From Ixodes scapularis (taxonomy: Eukaryota; Arthropoda; Arachnida; Ixodida; Ixodidae), in the NCBI RefSeq assembly GCF_016920785.2, contig NW_024609837.1:44642745-44706744 (forward strand): 64,000 nucleotides of DNA. Direction: 5' to 3'. The notes below the pieces were generated by a model. That model worked only from the letters and a program-made list of their open reading frames with translations. It was not told the DNA's origin and made no database searches. The first letter of the stretch is position 1; each line of letters opens with the position of its first letter. Position numbers and translations under genes: made by a program. Of this stretch, positions 51,950 through 64,000 are shown in pieces.

Positions 51950-52480
51950 AGCCTTCGCTTTGTGCAGATCACAAATTTGTTCTCCTCTATAAATTCAAAA
52001 GCCTGTCCTTTATAAATTCAAAAGCCTGCTTGATGCAAGTACCGACGTCTGCTGCAGGTTCCAGTGCTGGACACTCAAAGAGCAAATAATGCACAGTTTC
52101 GTCCGCATTACCGCATGCACTGCATAGAGTGTCTGTTACGTTGGTGTCATACTTCCTCTTCTATAAACGGGTACGAAAAGCACCACCGCGGGACCTAGGC
52201 GAGGAGTCGACTGCCCAGCGTATGTCCATACCATTGGATAGGGGCAATGTTCTTGATGTAAGAAGCGCACATGTGCATACTTGAATGTTCTTGCATGGCT
52301 GCCCTCCACCGGTTCGTCTCGGCAAATTTTATCTACCCTCTAACTTTGGTAACCCATTCTTCTTTTGTGGACGACTCGTCGGTCATTGACTTTGTCCCAG
52401 GTCGAATGATTTGACGCCTTCACGTTGTGTGTACGCTTTTTAGACGAAGGTATATAAAAATCTTCCTCGCCCAGCTGCCG
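51950..52480 (-). pseudogene. C-terminal end of a minus-strand LINE ORF2
   Basis: On the minus strand 'LCSACGNADETVHYLLFECP' (52071-52127) is the CCHC motif found at the end of I/Jockey/R1-type LINE ORF2 proteins. Upstream coding (to about 52480) is broken. The reading frames further right (52485-52925, minus) are not recognised and may be the same element, decayed. Confidence 0.6.
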
Positions 52481-52929
52481 CCGTTCATATGTGGAAGTCG
52501 GGCATAGTACTCAAGTTTGTTGCTGGCTTCATGTGCCTCCAAAGAGAACCATCCGGGATTTCCTTAGACAAGTTGACTGGCGACCCTGCATGGTGTCCGA
52601 TCTCTTTTTGTCGTCGCTTAAGGTATTCCCTAGTCTCGTTGGGTGCACAGGTAAGACAATTGGCGAAAGTCAATCCTGCTACACCGACCACTTTTCAAAG
52701 CTTTCGAGTCATTACATACCGGTCGTAGCTCCAAAGACTTCCTTGACACGGCATGTTTGGCTTTATCTGTGCTGATGCCTTGAGATTCTCATGGTGTTTT
52801 GCAAGATACTTTACCTCCTCCAGTAATGAGCGCCATCTGGGGAGTTCCATGTGAAGTAAAAATGAAGGGCAACCTAAAATGCCTCTCCCCGTCAGAGCAC
52901 ATTGGCATATAGTGCCGTCGTACAAATTT

Positions 52930-53651
52930 TACTGATTTTTATGCAACATACTACCAATTAAAAACAATACAAAAACGAAGTAAGCGCAAAGCTAAGTGCT
53001 GAATATGTTGGCCGTGCAGGACCGTGCTCTACAAGAATGACGACGGCAGGAAGCAAGGCCGTGTAGGTATGCGCGGAAGCTTAGTTGACAAAACAAAAAC
53101 GAAGAAGTACATTTTGCGGCTAAAGCTTTTTTCAATCACCACCTGGACCCCGTAATTTTTACTCTACTCAAACTGCATTTTGAATACGAAACTCAGTAAT
53201 CTGAACAGTTTAGTTCAGTAATTTGTAGATGACAAATGTGAGGTAAAAAGAGAAATAAACAAAAGTATACATTTTAGATGTAGTAACTATGCAGATGTTT
53301 CTGTTTTTGTGCATGAATGTTTCGCCGCGTGTGCGTGGGACGTTAATTATCTGTTGACGTGAAACGAAGTAGAGCCGTAATTGATGGTTGTGTTTTTGTT
53401 TTCAAAAATGAGAGGAAGTTAGCGCGAAATGAAAGTGCCTGTCACTCTTTTTCGTTTCGGCTTGATTGATCTGCCTTTGCCACTGCTTCTCACGCGACCT
53501 GACCCAACCAACAGTGTCGCGTTATCCATATTTTTTTCTTTTAATGTGGTAACAGTTGTTTTTTTCTTTTGTAATGTCTTTTTATACTCTATTTCTCTCT
53601 AAATTCCGACGGCAGCTGATGCTAAGAGCGTTTGGAACCAAAGCGGGGAGC
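52930..53651. other. No gene seen
   Basis: AT-rich mixed sequence without motif. Confidence 0.4.
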
Positions 53652-53845
53652 AAGTCGTCTCCGTCTTGCGCAGGGGTGGCGGTGAGGTCAGAATGACGCC
53701 GAGCTGTGATTTGCTTTGATCGGAAAGATAGTGGGTTGACCTCAATGCTGAAGCCTCCAAATCCATCCACTACTGTGTTTCTATCAGCCAATAAGAGCTC
53801 GACGTTCTGACATCATCGCAGCCCCTGTGAAAGAAGCAGGCGAAC
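53652..53845. mobile_element. Foldback element, copy 3
   Basis: Left arm 'GTCAGAATGACGCCGAGCT' and 'GATAGTGGGTTGACC', right arm complements, more diverged than copies 1 and 2. Confidence 0.75.
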
Positions 53846-55787
53846 TTACACTTCGAATAAAGTAGCGCCGAGTGTCCATCGTAGAAGCACTCGTAGTCTT
53901 CGTCCGGTCGATATCACCGGCTGTGCAGAACAATTACTCACATTGAATTTGCCGCGATCCTGAACTTTTGTTAGTGCGTGATTGATTGAGTCGATGATAG
54001 CTAACCCATAAAGACAAGGAAAGCCGCAAGGAGCCGACACTCACACGTAAAGACCCTTGCGCGTCGGGCGAAAAAAACAAAACAAAAACGTTTGATTAAA
54101 CTAATCAAACGTGCAGATATATTTCGATAGCAATTGAGTACCCCTTTGGGCGTCTTTTAAATGCCTGCTGGTTTTCTTTCAGGCGTTCTCGCATACTTTA
54201 CCGTTCTCGCATACTATACAAAAATGTAAAAAAATGTGCTTGCAAAAAAAAAAAGTTGCTATTAACGAAAAAATAAATTCGTTAGAATATCGCTCATTTA
54301 TACGTTGACCTTGTCGCTTGAGACCACGTTATGGCGGAACCAGAGCCCACCGGATCCCAGATCTAACAAAATATGAGCCTCCAGCCGCCCGCTTAGCTCA
54401 TCAGAAATTCACTTTACCTAAATGCACGAGCAGTATGTATTCGTGTTATGATATATTATTGAGGCATTTAACCATCCGCCTTGAGTGCAAGCTCTCTGCC
54501 TTAGATAATACTTCGTCGTACGCGCATAATTTTTCCTTTCCGTGCAGCGTTGGTTACACGTGAAACGAATTCGTGTTTGAGCTCGTGTTTGAAGCCAAGT
54601 ATGTATACCGGGTAATTAACCTACCACCAACTACTCCTATGGGTCAATGCATTAGGTTAATTACAGCGACCATCTCTCAAACTTCGTCAGAAACTCCTGA
54701 TCATATCATACTTGGTTGAAAATCCGGCACTTAAAATATCGAAATAAAAATTTGAAAACATGTTAATAAATTCTTATTGGGAAAGATTCAGTGACTTGAG
54801 TGAAAATTAAGACTTTGAGAACCTATACTGCGCGACACGGTTATCCGCAAACAAAAAAGAGACACCTTTAAAAAAAAAAGAATAAGAAGGTTATTATCGC
54901 AACTACTGGTTCGATTTTGGGGCTCTCACGTAGAGCCGGGGTAGCACTGTTAATATATTTTACAAAAGACACTTTGCAGAAACTGTCATACCCTAGGCGT
55001 ATTTCCGCCCTGTATAACGGACGGACCTCACACATTGGCCATACATTCCAAGCATTATAAAATATTAAAAATAAAGGTCGCTTTTTTTTTTAAGGTTAAG
55101 TTTGTTTTCCGTTTTAGTCGCATTAATGGTCTGGCACTAGAAAAAAACTAGCGCCGTGCAAAACAATTTTTCTCTGTGTGTCGTGATTTCCAGTAATTGT
55201 ACGAGCATGGGTAGTGATATGGGCGATAATTCCTCTAACCGGCCATTGCTCCGCTGAGTGGTTTAACAAAATCCGCTGTCCTCCACACGCTCAGTACCAG
55301 TAGAATCAGCGTCCAAATCGAACCTCCACTTTGCATAAAATGAAACGGTTTTTGTTTTTTCACGCCGCGAGATGTAGCTATATAGTGAATAATTCTCAGA
55401 GGCCAGGTAAGCGCCAAAATTATACTTTTGCCGTCAGACCTTTGGCAACGCGTCCACGTACGTGCGCGTCTTTCTGTGCGTGCGTGTATGAGTGTCTATG
55501 GGCCATTGCGCTCACGTGATGGCTCCAAATTATACACTCTCTACAGCGAAACAAAACTGACTGTTAGAAAAACGAGTGCCTCACCTGAAAACACCTGGAA
55601 TGATAAGCGGAAATCAAAGTAACTTAAACATTTGGACTGCGTTTTTTTTTTCGTTTTTAAACGTCCGGTTGAGTTACACTTTCAAGGACTCATGACGTCA
55701 TTAGCTGAAAGTACATTGCCACAAAACCTTTTTTTTTTTTTCATAGAAGAGAGGAACCATTTTTTTTAGCCGCGTTTTAACACGTTC
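53846..55787. other. AT-rich gene-free stretch
   Basis: Small palindromes at about 54090-54112 (ACGTTTGATTA and complement) and 54611-54663 (GTAATTAACCTA and complement, 28-nt loop). Short tandem 'CGTTCTCGCATACT' at 54183-54215. No gene supported. Confidence 0.45.
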
Positions 55788-55950
55788 GCAAGTCCGGCTT
55801 CAGGGCGCTGCCATCTTGCTTGACTGGGGTGCGCTTGGGCGAATCATAACCCAATTACGAAGCCTTGCTAAGGCGTCGTAATCGGATTATGGCCGCGCTC
55901 AAGAGCGCACCCCATTGAGGAAGATGTCGGCTCCCTGAGACCGGACTTGC
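55788..55950. mobile_element. 163-bp foldback element
   Basis: Left arm GCAAGTCCGG…GGGGTGCGCTTG…AATTACGA, right arm its complement ending CCGGACTTGC, around a loop of about 15 nt ('AGCCTTGCTAAGGCG', itself able to pair). No ORF. Confidence 0.8.
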
Positions 55951-58310
55951 TGCTGTTGCCAAACAAGTTCATGCGTTAAAGAAGCGGTGCAACGATATTC
56001 AATTAGAATGTTTTTTTTAGATTACACAAGCTTACTGGCACTACTGGGGCTCAAGGACAGTCGCACGCAACGCCACTGTCCAAGAAACTCCTTTGTTGCG
56101 GTGTAATTTCAAAGTCAAAAGCGATCATTATCATTCAACCTCTCTTTTGCAAAATTTGATGACGTAACGTGGGGATCGCAGTGCACCCAAATGACGATAT
56201 TTGAATGCGGTTCATAGATTGGACCCGAGCATCATTGCGTGGGCACTCGATTTGGGCTCGTGATAATTGCTAGCTCGAGAAGCATTCGGGTTGTGACCCG
56301 TGTCCAATCGCTGCACCCTTAGCGAAAACTAATACGTTTGAAATATACCACATTCTAATTTGAGTGTATTTGAAGTACAGTTCATAATTTTAAGTACACG
56401 AGAAAGAGACCAAAAATATAAGCTTCTTTTTTTTACTTAGTACTGAAATAACCTTCTAAAAATCATTTTAAAATACCTTTGCTTAAACTACATCTGAAGT
56501 TCCCTTCATGCGTTTTGAAATATGTAAATACTAAATAAATAGGCACAAAATACCTTTCACATATATTTCTTGAAATATTTATTTAATTCATGCAAAATAT
56601 ACTCCAATCATAAAAAAATGGAGCAATCAAAAATACGTGCAGAATACTCCTAAAATACCTGAAAATCGTAAATACTGTTGTGTTATACTCTAAGTACCTT
56701 TTGACTGCAGTACTTTGGTAGTTTGACTTAAACTACCAAAATATTGATAAGCTCCCCTTCTAGAAGATCGCTTCAAGCAGATATGGAGTACACTGAAGCG
56801 CCTAAATACAACATGTGATTAGTTTGTCAACTGAATTGCGGAGCATCGCACTGATAAATCAGCCCAGTTTATGTTATTGTTTCCTTTTTTCTATCAAGAA
56901 CACACCTGATCAGTTCCTTGCACACCAATCACAAGCGGGGTTCGGGAACTACAACCACAACATTTGCTGATGCTGGAAAGCTTCAGCAGGTGCTGTGAAC
57001 AGATACGTTTGGCGTGGTTTTGTTAGCACAATGTTAGTTCACTGAACGTGTATACTCACCATTGTACGTGATGCGAATAGTGACTTTAATATAGTGATAT
57101 TAACTACCATATTAAATAGTCAACTACTAAAATGGAAAGGCAAAACAACTACTGTAATATATATTTTTTTTTCGCGGGCTCAATATTTCGCAATTTAGGT
57201 CAAAGTTGGAGTTTTTGAATAATTCGCAAACTCTAATTTTCGCGACGCGCTGGGATCGCATTATAGATTTTAATGTTTTTACATTTTGCCGGGATTGTTC
57301 ACGGGACCTATTTTTCGGAATTGTAGGCGATTCGCGAACTTTGCGAGAATTATATAGTCCTCACGAAAATAAAGTCGTTTACAGTATTTTAAAGTGAAGA
57401 TGCTGCCTTGGTTCGCTTTGTCCTGAGTGGTGCTACGCAGAAAGCAGTAACATGTTTTTTATGAGCCGTTTGTGTGGATATTGTTTTAAGGACTGCGCCG
57501 AATTATTATTAGTTGCACCAATGCCTTTTACTAAGAGATATCGTCCACGAACTTTAAAACACTGTTTTCCCTTTGACAGACTCCCGAGGAGAAGATCGAA
57601 TACTTGGAACCTTAATAAGCGCAGAGGTGGTCACCGAAAAAATTATTACCTTCAATATGTAGGCTATATAAGGCTCTAGAGCAGTCAACGGGACTGTGAA
57701 TGAGCTGTTCAGTGCGTCATGGTATTTGTGTTTGTGTTCGTTTCTAATATAGCTTTGTGAGATGTATTTAGTATAGTGCCTTCAAATACCACAGGGACAC
57801 CATTTGCTGACAAAATCGAAAATAAAAAAAAAATTGTGCAACCGGTTTTTAATGCACAAATGGCATCTTGAGTGTGAAGAGATAATATTTTTTGTATATT
57901 TAAAATATTTTTTGATTCATATTTATAATGTATTTTGAATACCTTACGCGCGTATTTCGAATGCGGCCAAAATAACACAGAATAAATACAAAATGAATAT
58001 TCGTACTAAATATATTTCAACTTCGTTTGAAGTACGGCCTCTTTTTGCTAAGGGCAGTGACGACTATAGCCGAGTCATAACAATGTCTGGAACCCAACAT
58101 GTGTCCTGTGCCTTGCCAACCCTAGCGCATGGCTATCGATCGCCTGCATTTTATTTTTGTAGCATACATATTTGTCGGAATTACAAATTTCGAACCAGGC
58201 CATTAAAGATTCGTCAGTGGCCTATTCTGCCGATGTGTCTACGTAAACACACGTTTGGCAGTGTGGGATAGCAGTAAAATGTATATTTTGTGGATATTCA
58301 TAGAAATGCA
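55951..58310. other. AT-rich repeat-bearing stretch
   Basis: A perfect 11-bp palindrome arm pair TTTGGTAGTTT lies at about 56713-56740. Between 57150 and 57400 there are 'TTCGCG' and 'TCGCGAA' motifs of a decayed MITE. The ORFs here have no known motif. Confidence 0.4.
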
Positions 58311-58456
58311 TTATATGATCCCATGTCTGGACCGGAAAGTATGGTACCTGCCCCATGGCAATAATTTTAATGTGATGCTAGAAGGAGCATCACATGAAAA
58401 TTGCTTTATATGAGGTGGGTACCCTATTTGCCAGGCCCAAACACGGGATCATATAA
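58311..58456. repeat. Foldback with nested arms
   Basis: TATATGATCCC at the left pairs with GGGATCATATA at the right; nearer the centre AATGTGATGCT pairs with AGCATCACAT around a 6-nt loop. Confidence 0.8.
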
Positions 58457-58464
58457 AGCAGTCT

Positions 58465-58562
58465 ATATATGGTATATACGGAATTGGGCAGATATGGCTA
58501 TATCTATCCATATACGGCCTGATTATGCATATGTGGTCATATCTGCCCAATTCCTCATATAT
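58465..58562. repeat. Second foldback immediately downstream
   Basis: Arms GGAATTGGGCAGATATG (58480-58496) and complement (58538-58553) with flanking ATAT. The centre is also rich in ATATGG/CCATAT. Confidence 0.8.
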
Positions 58563-59142
58563 CGATATCTGTATTTTCATTATAACTCTAGATATGACAC
58601 TTTTGTAAGGGATGGCTTGTAGCATCAGCTGCAGTACATCGGAAGGTGAAACAGTAGGTGTGTCACTCTATTAAACTATTTCTATTATATTCAGGTGTTG
58701 CCTGATACGGTTTAATATACGGTTAGACCCACTCCGGTGAAGCTCTACGGATTGGCCAGATACGGTTCAGCTTCCGCTTCGACCAATTACGGTTGGGTTT
58801 CCGGGCTGGGTATTTCCGGATCACTTACGGTTTCTAGAAATCCGGTTTGCTTAGGGGCCCATATGATGGATTAAAATTCCGGATTCATTCCGGTTTATTT
58901 TTAAACCGTTTTTTTCGGTAGGGATATGATCAACATTGGCGGCATATAATCGGCTCCAGATCACGTGGCCGCTTGTTCTGGCTGCGAGTTGAGGGGGTGA
59001 ACCCTGCTCGTCTTTCTTTATTTTTTTCTGCGAATTCTTCTGCGTGTGGTGAAAAACGAACGGGTATTTCACAGGTCATTAACGCCAGGAATCCGTTCCA
59101 AGCGGTATTTGCGCAAAGTACAAAAATTGTTGCATCGCCCCT
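58563..59142. other. 'ACGGTT' and 'CCGGTTT' repeats, no gene
   Basis: From 58700 to 58915 degenerate 'ATACGGTT', 'TTCCGG' and 'CCGGTTT' motifs recur. The rest is featureless up to the start of block C. Confidence 0.45.
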
Positions 59143-59756
59143 TTAAATAATGATCGCATCCAAACAAAAAATAACGAGAGATACGAAAGATATTCGACCA
59201 CCTGTCGCTTTTTGTTTCTCGATTGACATTTTTCTTGAAATAACTTTCTTAATCATCAGATTTAAACATTTTAATAAAGGTGCAACAGTACTTGATCAGG
59301 TTTTTGACTAACAGCATTTTCTATCCGAATAATACGCAATGGTGGCACCTCGCCAAAAAACTGAATGGATAAAAAACCTCTTTTATCCAAACACTTCTAT
59401 TGTGTGAGTTTGTATGTGTGTGTGTGCGGGGGGGGGGGGGAGGGAGACATCGCATCATCTGTTTTTAAATCCCCCAGCATACAATCTGACCAAGAAATGC
59501 CTCAGCACCAGCTTCTCATTCTACTTCAGACACCCATTTCCCTCAACCCTGCTACACAACCACCGTTCCTACGCAGCGGACAAGGGGTGTAAATTGGATA
59601 AACGCTTACCGCCCCCCAACTCTAGCGACGCTGACGTCAATCCGTCAGCTGCGCCTCAATGCTCACACTCACTCCCAAGGCCTTGCTACAATGCGTCCAA
59701 CGCCAACACGAGCAAGCAAGGTCCGTAAAGGGTTCTCTCATAAAGTCAAATAGAGT

Positions 59757-60431
59757 AATCATAACCACCCCTGGAAAAGGGTAGCGAAAGGGACAGAGGA
59801 CAAACACAAATTTTAAACACAGCTAGGTGACTGGTGCGCGACCGAAAATATCCGCCTGGTCCTGGAACCGAACCAGGGACCTCTCCATAACAGGTGGAGC
59901 GCTCTACCAACTGAGCCAAGAAGTTAGACGTCAGTAGAGCAAACGGGTTTTATCAGCTGCCACTGGTCTTACACCAACAAGAATGAACGGTCTGCATTTT
60001 AAGGTTATGGTAATAAAGCAATTAACGCAATGGTACAAGCGAGCTGGACAACAGTTGTGATAATAATCTCTGGAGGAGGGCAACAAGGCGAACGAAGGGC
60101 AAACACAGCTAGGTGACTGGTGCGCGAATGAAAAAATCCGCCTGGTCTTGCTATCGAGCCCGGGACCTCTCCATCTCTAGAGGAGCGCTCTTCCAACTGA
60201 GCTACCCAGGAGTTAGACGTCAGTGGAGCGAACGGGTTTAATTAGCTGCCACCAGTCTTGCATCGACAAGTGTGAATGGCCCGCAGTTTCAGGTGATGAT
60301 GATAAGGTAATTATGCAAAGGTCCAAGCGAGCTGGACAAGTGTAATATCAATAATCCCTGGACAAGGGGAGCGAGGTGGACAAAGGACAAACACAAATAT
60401 CCAAACACAGCTAGGTGACTGGTGCGCGACC
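59757..60431 (-). mobile_element. Multi-unit tRNA-derived SINE, block C copy
   Basis: The counterpart of 13709-14384. The left target copy AAATAGAGT is intact (59748-59756); the right one is decayed (ACATAGT). The first tRNA-like head has a better B-box here, GGTTCGGTTCC on the minus strand, and an A-box TGGCTCAGTTGG. Confidence 0.72.
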
Positions 60432-61948
60432 GACATAGTCTCCAATGTAACACAGCCATGCCGCAATGATATAGGTGGCATTTATTGTGTCGCCTATTGC
60501 CATGCGAGAAAGGATCAAAGCACGTGCGTGTTTAAGAGCGCATTTGCTGATGACGTGATCGACACGTGAAGAATCAGTCAGGTTGACTATGTCCGCATGG
60601 GTCCCACTAAACGTTCATCACAAATAAAGGGAACTCTGGCTGCAGCAGCAGTTCGTTTGTCCAACACCTCCGAGATAAGAAAGCCCAAGTTCTGAATTGT
60701 CCCGCCTCACCAAAGAACAGACTGGACACAATTACGCCGTTAGCGTTCGGTTGTGACTGGGGCTCTCGCTGATTGGTCACGTGTTCCGGCCGAACGGTGA
60801 CTCAGCACTTCTGTCCATTATGTGGCCTACGACGGCCTTTTTGAGTGACGCAGGACGATTCAGCACTTGGGATTTCTTGTCTAGGAGGTGTTGGTTAAAG
60901 TTGTCCTGCGCAATTCTTTCCATGCTAAAACGCACAACTATCAAGCGCGCACTTTTTTTTTGCCCTGTTTTGGCGCAATGACGGAAGCATAAGATCATCC
61001 ATCAAAATGCCTCCACTTATATTTTTTTTTATTTTTTGTAATTAGGACTTCGCGCTTTTAACAACTTGTTGATAGCTGCTGCGAATGAATGTCGTCCGTT
61101 TGGCTCGCGCTAAAATCAAGAGCTCGCGCAGGCCGCAATTTCCCCAAGCTCTGCGTGGCGGCACAAGATCATCTATCAAACTGGTAGGACCTGTCTCTTT
61201 CACCGAGGCCATACGCTTTGAAAAACAGTCAACTTCCCACATAAAATATTTACAAAAAAAAAAGTCTCGCTTTGTTGCTGGCGCGTGTAGTGTACATTTA
61301 GTGCCTGTTACGTTCATCTGCTCATAAGGGCCTCTTTATCAAGTGATCCGCTACCATCCGATGTAGCCAATCAAACACCACCGAAAGTTTCATGGCGCTC
61401 GGGGCCTATTACCAACTAAACCCCAATCACGCTATCACGAACTAAAAAAAAAAAAAAAAAAATCACGCGCAGGAAAAAAATATTTGAATTGCGGAGCGCA
61501 TCCTTCTCGTTATTGGTTTTGCTGCTGATAGTAAACGCACAAAGATAAAATCCAAACCAATTTGATTTGATTTCCCGTGATGATCCAACGCAAACCATTT
61601 GAAGATGATGGGCGCCATGAAGGTACACTTTTGGCGCTGCTGTTTGATTTGTTCTACCGAATTCTTTATTGTTTGCTGCGGTAATATCTAACATGAAACG
61701 TATTAGAGGTGGTGGTCAACTATATTCGTGCGGGTAGCAATTTTCGCACGCTGGCTTGTCGCTCGGGATCATCTCTAAAAAAACGCTGACACCTGTTCTT
61801 TTTTTTTTTTTTTTTTTTTTTTTCACCTGCGTTAGGGGTTCTCGAAAACAACTCACTATAACAACCGCGAAAGAACACTACGTGGCGTGGACGTCATGTT
61901 TTTCTCGAAGTGTAGTCGAACGAATGCGATTTCGCCAGGTGCGCTCAC

Positions 61949-61971
61949 TGTATATATGTATATATATATAA
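61949..61971 (+). promoter_or_regulatory. TATA box of the block C protease gene
   Basis: TGTATATATGTATATATATA, at the same distance from its ATG as in block B. Confidence 0.6.
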
Positions 61972-62107
61972 CCCGACGAAAACGTAACTGAGGCACACGA
62001 TATCTAGTCCGCTTCGGCACCGATTTCTCGGGAATTCAAGCTAGACTCAACCTCGTACTTACATATTTCGTTCAAGCACGCGGACCTTCCCGTGCGCTGA
62101 TTAGATA

Positions 62108-62183
62108 ATGGCGTCTGTCGTCGTCTCAGCCGTGATTTTGGCTTCGGTTTGTGCCTTTTTGGGGTCTTCCGCTTCAACGCCTG
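62108..62183 (+). CDS. Exon 1 of a paralogous protease gene (partial)
   Basis: 76 bp with the same ATG, frame and GTGAGT donor as exon 1 at 19360. Two base changes: one turns Thr16 into Ala, the other is silent. It encodes a secretion signal. The remaining exons must lie beyond the right edge, so the gene is partial only because of the window. The preserved frame and donor suggest the copy is under selection or recent. Confidence 0.8.
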
Positions 62184-62275
62184 GTGAGTAGAAACCTAAA
62201 GTACAGTCTTCGCCAGTGATAAAAGAACCACTGGTCAATGTAGATTTCATGGCGATATTAAGGACGTTTCGACCA

Positions 62276-62432
62276 GGGTCCCTAAACTCGTCTAATACAA
62301 AGTTGGAGCCGAAATTTCGCGGAGCGCCTATTGGACGGCGGCGAAAAAAGCGCAAGTCATCGTCGTGATACGCCAATCGGTGCGCTCCGTCAACTTCGGC
62401 CCCAACTTTGTGTTTGACGAGTTTAGAGGCCC
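62276..62432. mobile_element. Foldback MITE, block C copy
   Basis: The counterpart of 19528-19689, with small internal deletions. Confidence 0.75.
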
Positions 62433-62735
62433 AAGGGTGCTTTCTGCTTAGAAGAGAGATTACAATAAAGCCATCTTTATTTACTCGCCCCAAGAATTGC
62501 GGGATTGGCCAAGCTGAATCCAGTACAGATACCTCAAACTGACCCGTCAAGTGGGTCTTTTATACTAATAGAGAGTGTGCAAAGTATCCCCCCTGCCCCC
62601 CCCCCCCGCCCCCCCCCCCCCAAAACCACAAAAAAAAAAAAAAAAACGAGAGGGATTTTTTATTGCAAAAATGAAACGTCACGTCGCCAAACGCTCCTTC
62701 TCCACCCAAATGTTGCATGTAGCGCTAGTAATACT

Positions 62736-63534
62736 ATGGTTCCTGGAGTGGGTCTCCAACTGGTGTGTCTATACTTCGTCTCATCCTGCGATGGGCTAAA
62801 GGCCAAAGCCACGGGCCGCAAGGTCCAATCACGTTGCTAGCTAAAATATGACACGCTTAGCATTGGTTAGGGGTGGACGAATGATCCTCCGAGTCCAAAA
62901 GCGCTGTATCATTTTTATAGCTTCGGCACTGCAAAGAGTCTGTATGACATAGCTTTCTTTGCAATGTAAACTTGTTGAGTCACTCAGTGCTATTCAATCC
63001 AAACCACCGTCGGCCCCTCCCCATGAGTGATTCGAGACGCGGGTGCCGATACGCACATCGAAGCGAAATACCACGCAACTTGTGAGCAGCTCGTGATTGG
63101 ATCTGGCGGTCCGTAGGTTCTGCGTTTAGTCCATCGTAGGGTGAGACGTAATATCCCGCCCATACATTAAAACTGGCCCCGAAGTGGCAACAAATGACGT
63201 CAAAGAAGTCGGAGTGTGATGCTGTAGCCTGTCGTGATCTTGACGGCTGGTCGTAGAAATGCTGGCGTAAAGCACGAGTGAACGCGAGTGTCGCTGTCGT
63301 CACGGCGTTCGAGGCATCTCAACTTCCTGCTGCTGTAGCTTCCATGGATCGACACAGTGGAGAGCGACCTGCAGCAGAACAGGCGTCTGCCATATATACG
63401 ACGACTGTTGGGACACCGCCAGGATCGTGACCGGCGACAGCGTGACACTTCTATGACGTCATCAAGCGGAAATTGAGGGGCCACTTTTTTGGGCGCGGTA
63501 AAAACACCAGTCGGAGATGCGTCCCCGGAACCAT
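62736..63534. mobile_element. 799-bp MITE with perfect 9-bp target duplication
   Basis: AGTAATACT stands at 62727-62735 and 63535-63543. The ends are ATGGTTCC and its inverted copy, followed by 'GGAGTGGGTCTCCAACTGGTGTG'-like TIR sequence. It is the same family as 34947-35373 and 23813-24232. A 9-bp duplication is typical of Mutator-like elements. No transposase seen. Confidence 0.87.
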
Positions 63535-64000
63535 AGTAATACTAAGCAGATGCCAAGGTTTCAAAACTAACCTTTATTTCAACCAAACGTCAATAGTGAT
63601 TGTCTGAAAATTTCAATGAGAAGGCGATTCCCGTTTTTTTTTTTTCGTTTTTTTTTTTACGTTGTCGGTAATTGTCGCTGTTCATGTATACGACAGCTCT
63701 ATCGGCCGCCATTTCCCTATTGAAAATTTTATAATAGCACTTATAACCTTTTTAATAAAATAACGGTTAGTTTTTGTGTTAGCTTTCGGTATCTGGTTTG
63801 GGTCGCTGACGCAACAATTGGACAAAGGAAGAGCATTGGCGTTGCTTAATTTATTTGTGCAATAAAAAAAAGAACGTACTTTTTTTTTGTACGGTGCGAG
63901 TTTTGTGCAATTGATTATCACTTCGCAACCAATCAGATTGCGGCATATGCCAATAGATGCGCCCAAGTGCCAATCACGAAAGGGGGTGGGTTCGTTAAAA

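Larger units (their letters stand above)
59143..64000 (+). repeat. Segmental duplication block C
   Basis: It matches block B from about 13077 onward, very closely from 60730 to 62470 (against 14700-15130 and 18400-19735). It lacks the 3.27-kb element of B. It continues to the window end with the sequence that in B lies at 20029-20200. Confidence 0.9.

Overview
The window is eukaryotic nuclear DNA from an arthropod. Evidence is one interrupted gene with consensus splice sites, several families of LTR and non-LTR retrotransposons, many terminal-inverted-repeat (TIR) elements and tRNA-derived SINEs. The repeat load and the mag-type Gypsy and CR1-type LINE content would fit a hard tick; that is an inference from style, not a proven identity. 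No CRISPR array, operon or bacterial gene is visible.

The main finding is a complete six-exon gene for a secreted chymotrypsin-fold serine protease on the + strand (19360-39149). The joined exons give 882 nt, 293 codons plus stop, and every splice phase fits. A TATA box lies upstream and an AATAAA signal downstream. The protein has a signal peptide, a short propeptide, the His/Asp/Ser triad and the ten cysteines of the chymotrypsinogen disulfide pattern. Intron 3 (10.5 kb) and intron 1 carry most of the mobile DNA.

The gene sits in a segmental duplication. Block A (about 285-6360), block B (about 12262-20250) and block C (about 59143 to the window end) are copies in the same orientation. B leads into the complete gene. 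C carries a second exon 1 (62108-62183) of a paralogue that runs off the right edge. A keeps only the upstream region as far as the TATA box. The copies act as empty-site controls for one another, so several insertions can be defined to the base.

Layout: 1-6360 block A with a LINE insertion and two TIR elements; 6361-12091 repeats, a broken minus-strand Gypsy pol with a 1127-bp TIR element inside, and a LINE scrap; 12262-20250 block B with a multi-unit SINE, a 3.27-kb CACTC-ended element, promoter and exon 1; 20250-39149 the rest of the protease gene, with palindromic satellite arrays, a Penelope-like nuclease scrap, a Gypsy gag remnant, a near-complete Gypsy/mag-type element (28028-32465) and several MITEs; 39192-46560 a LINE ORF1 remnant split by a hAT-type MITE, then repeat-rich gene-poor DNA; 46560-51905 a near full-length CR1-type LINE with a PHD-finger ORF1, split by a TTAA-flanked element; 51950-59142 a minus-strand LINE end, foldback elements and AT-rich DNA; 59143-64000 block C.

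No database search was possible. Family names for mobile elements rest on motifs, TIRs and target-site duplications (TSDs) read by eye.
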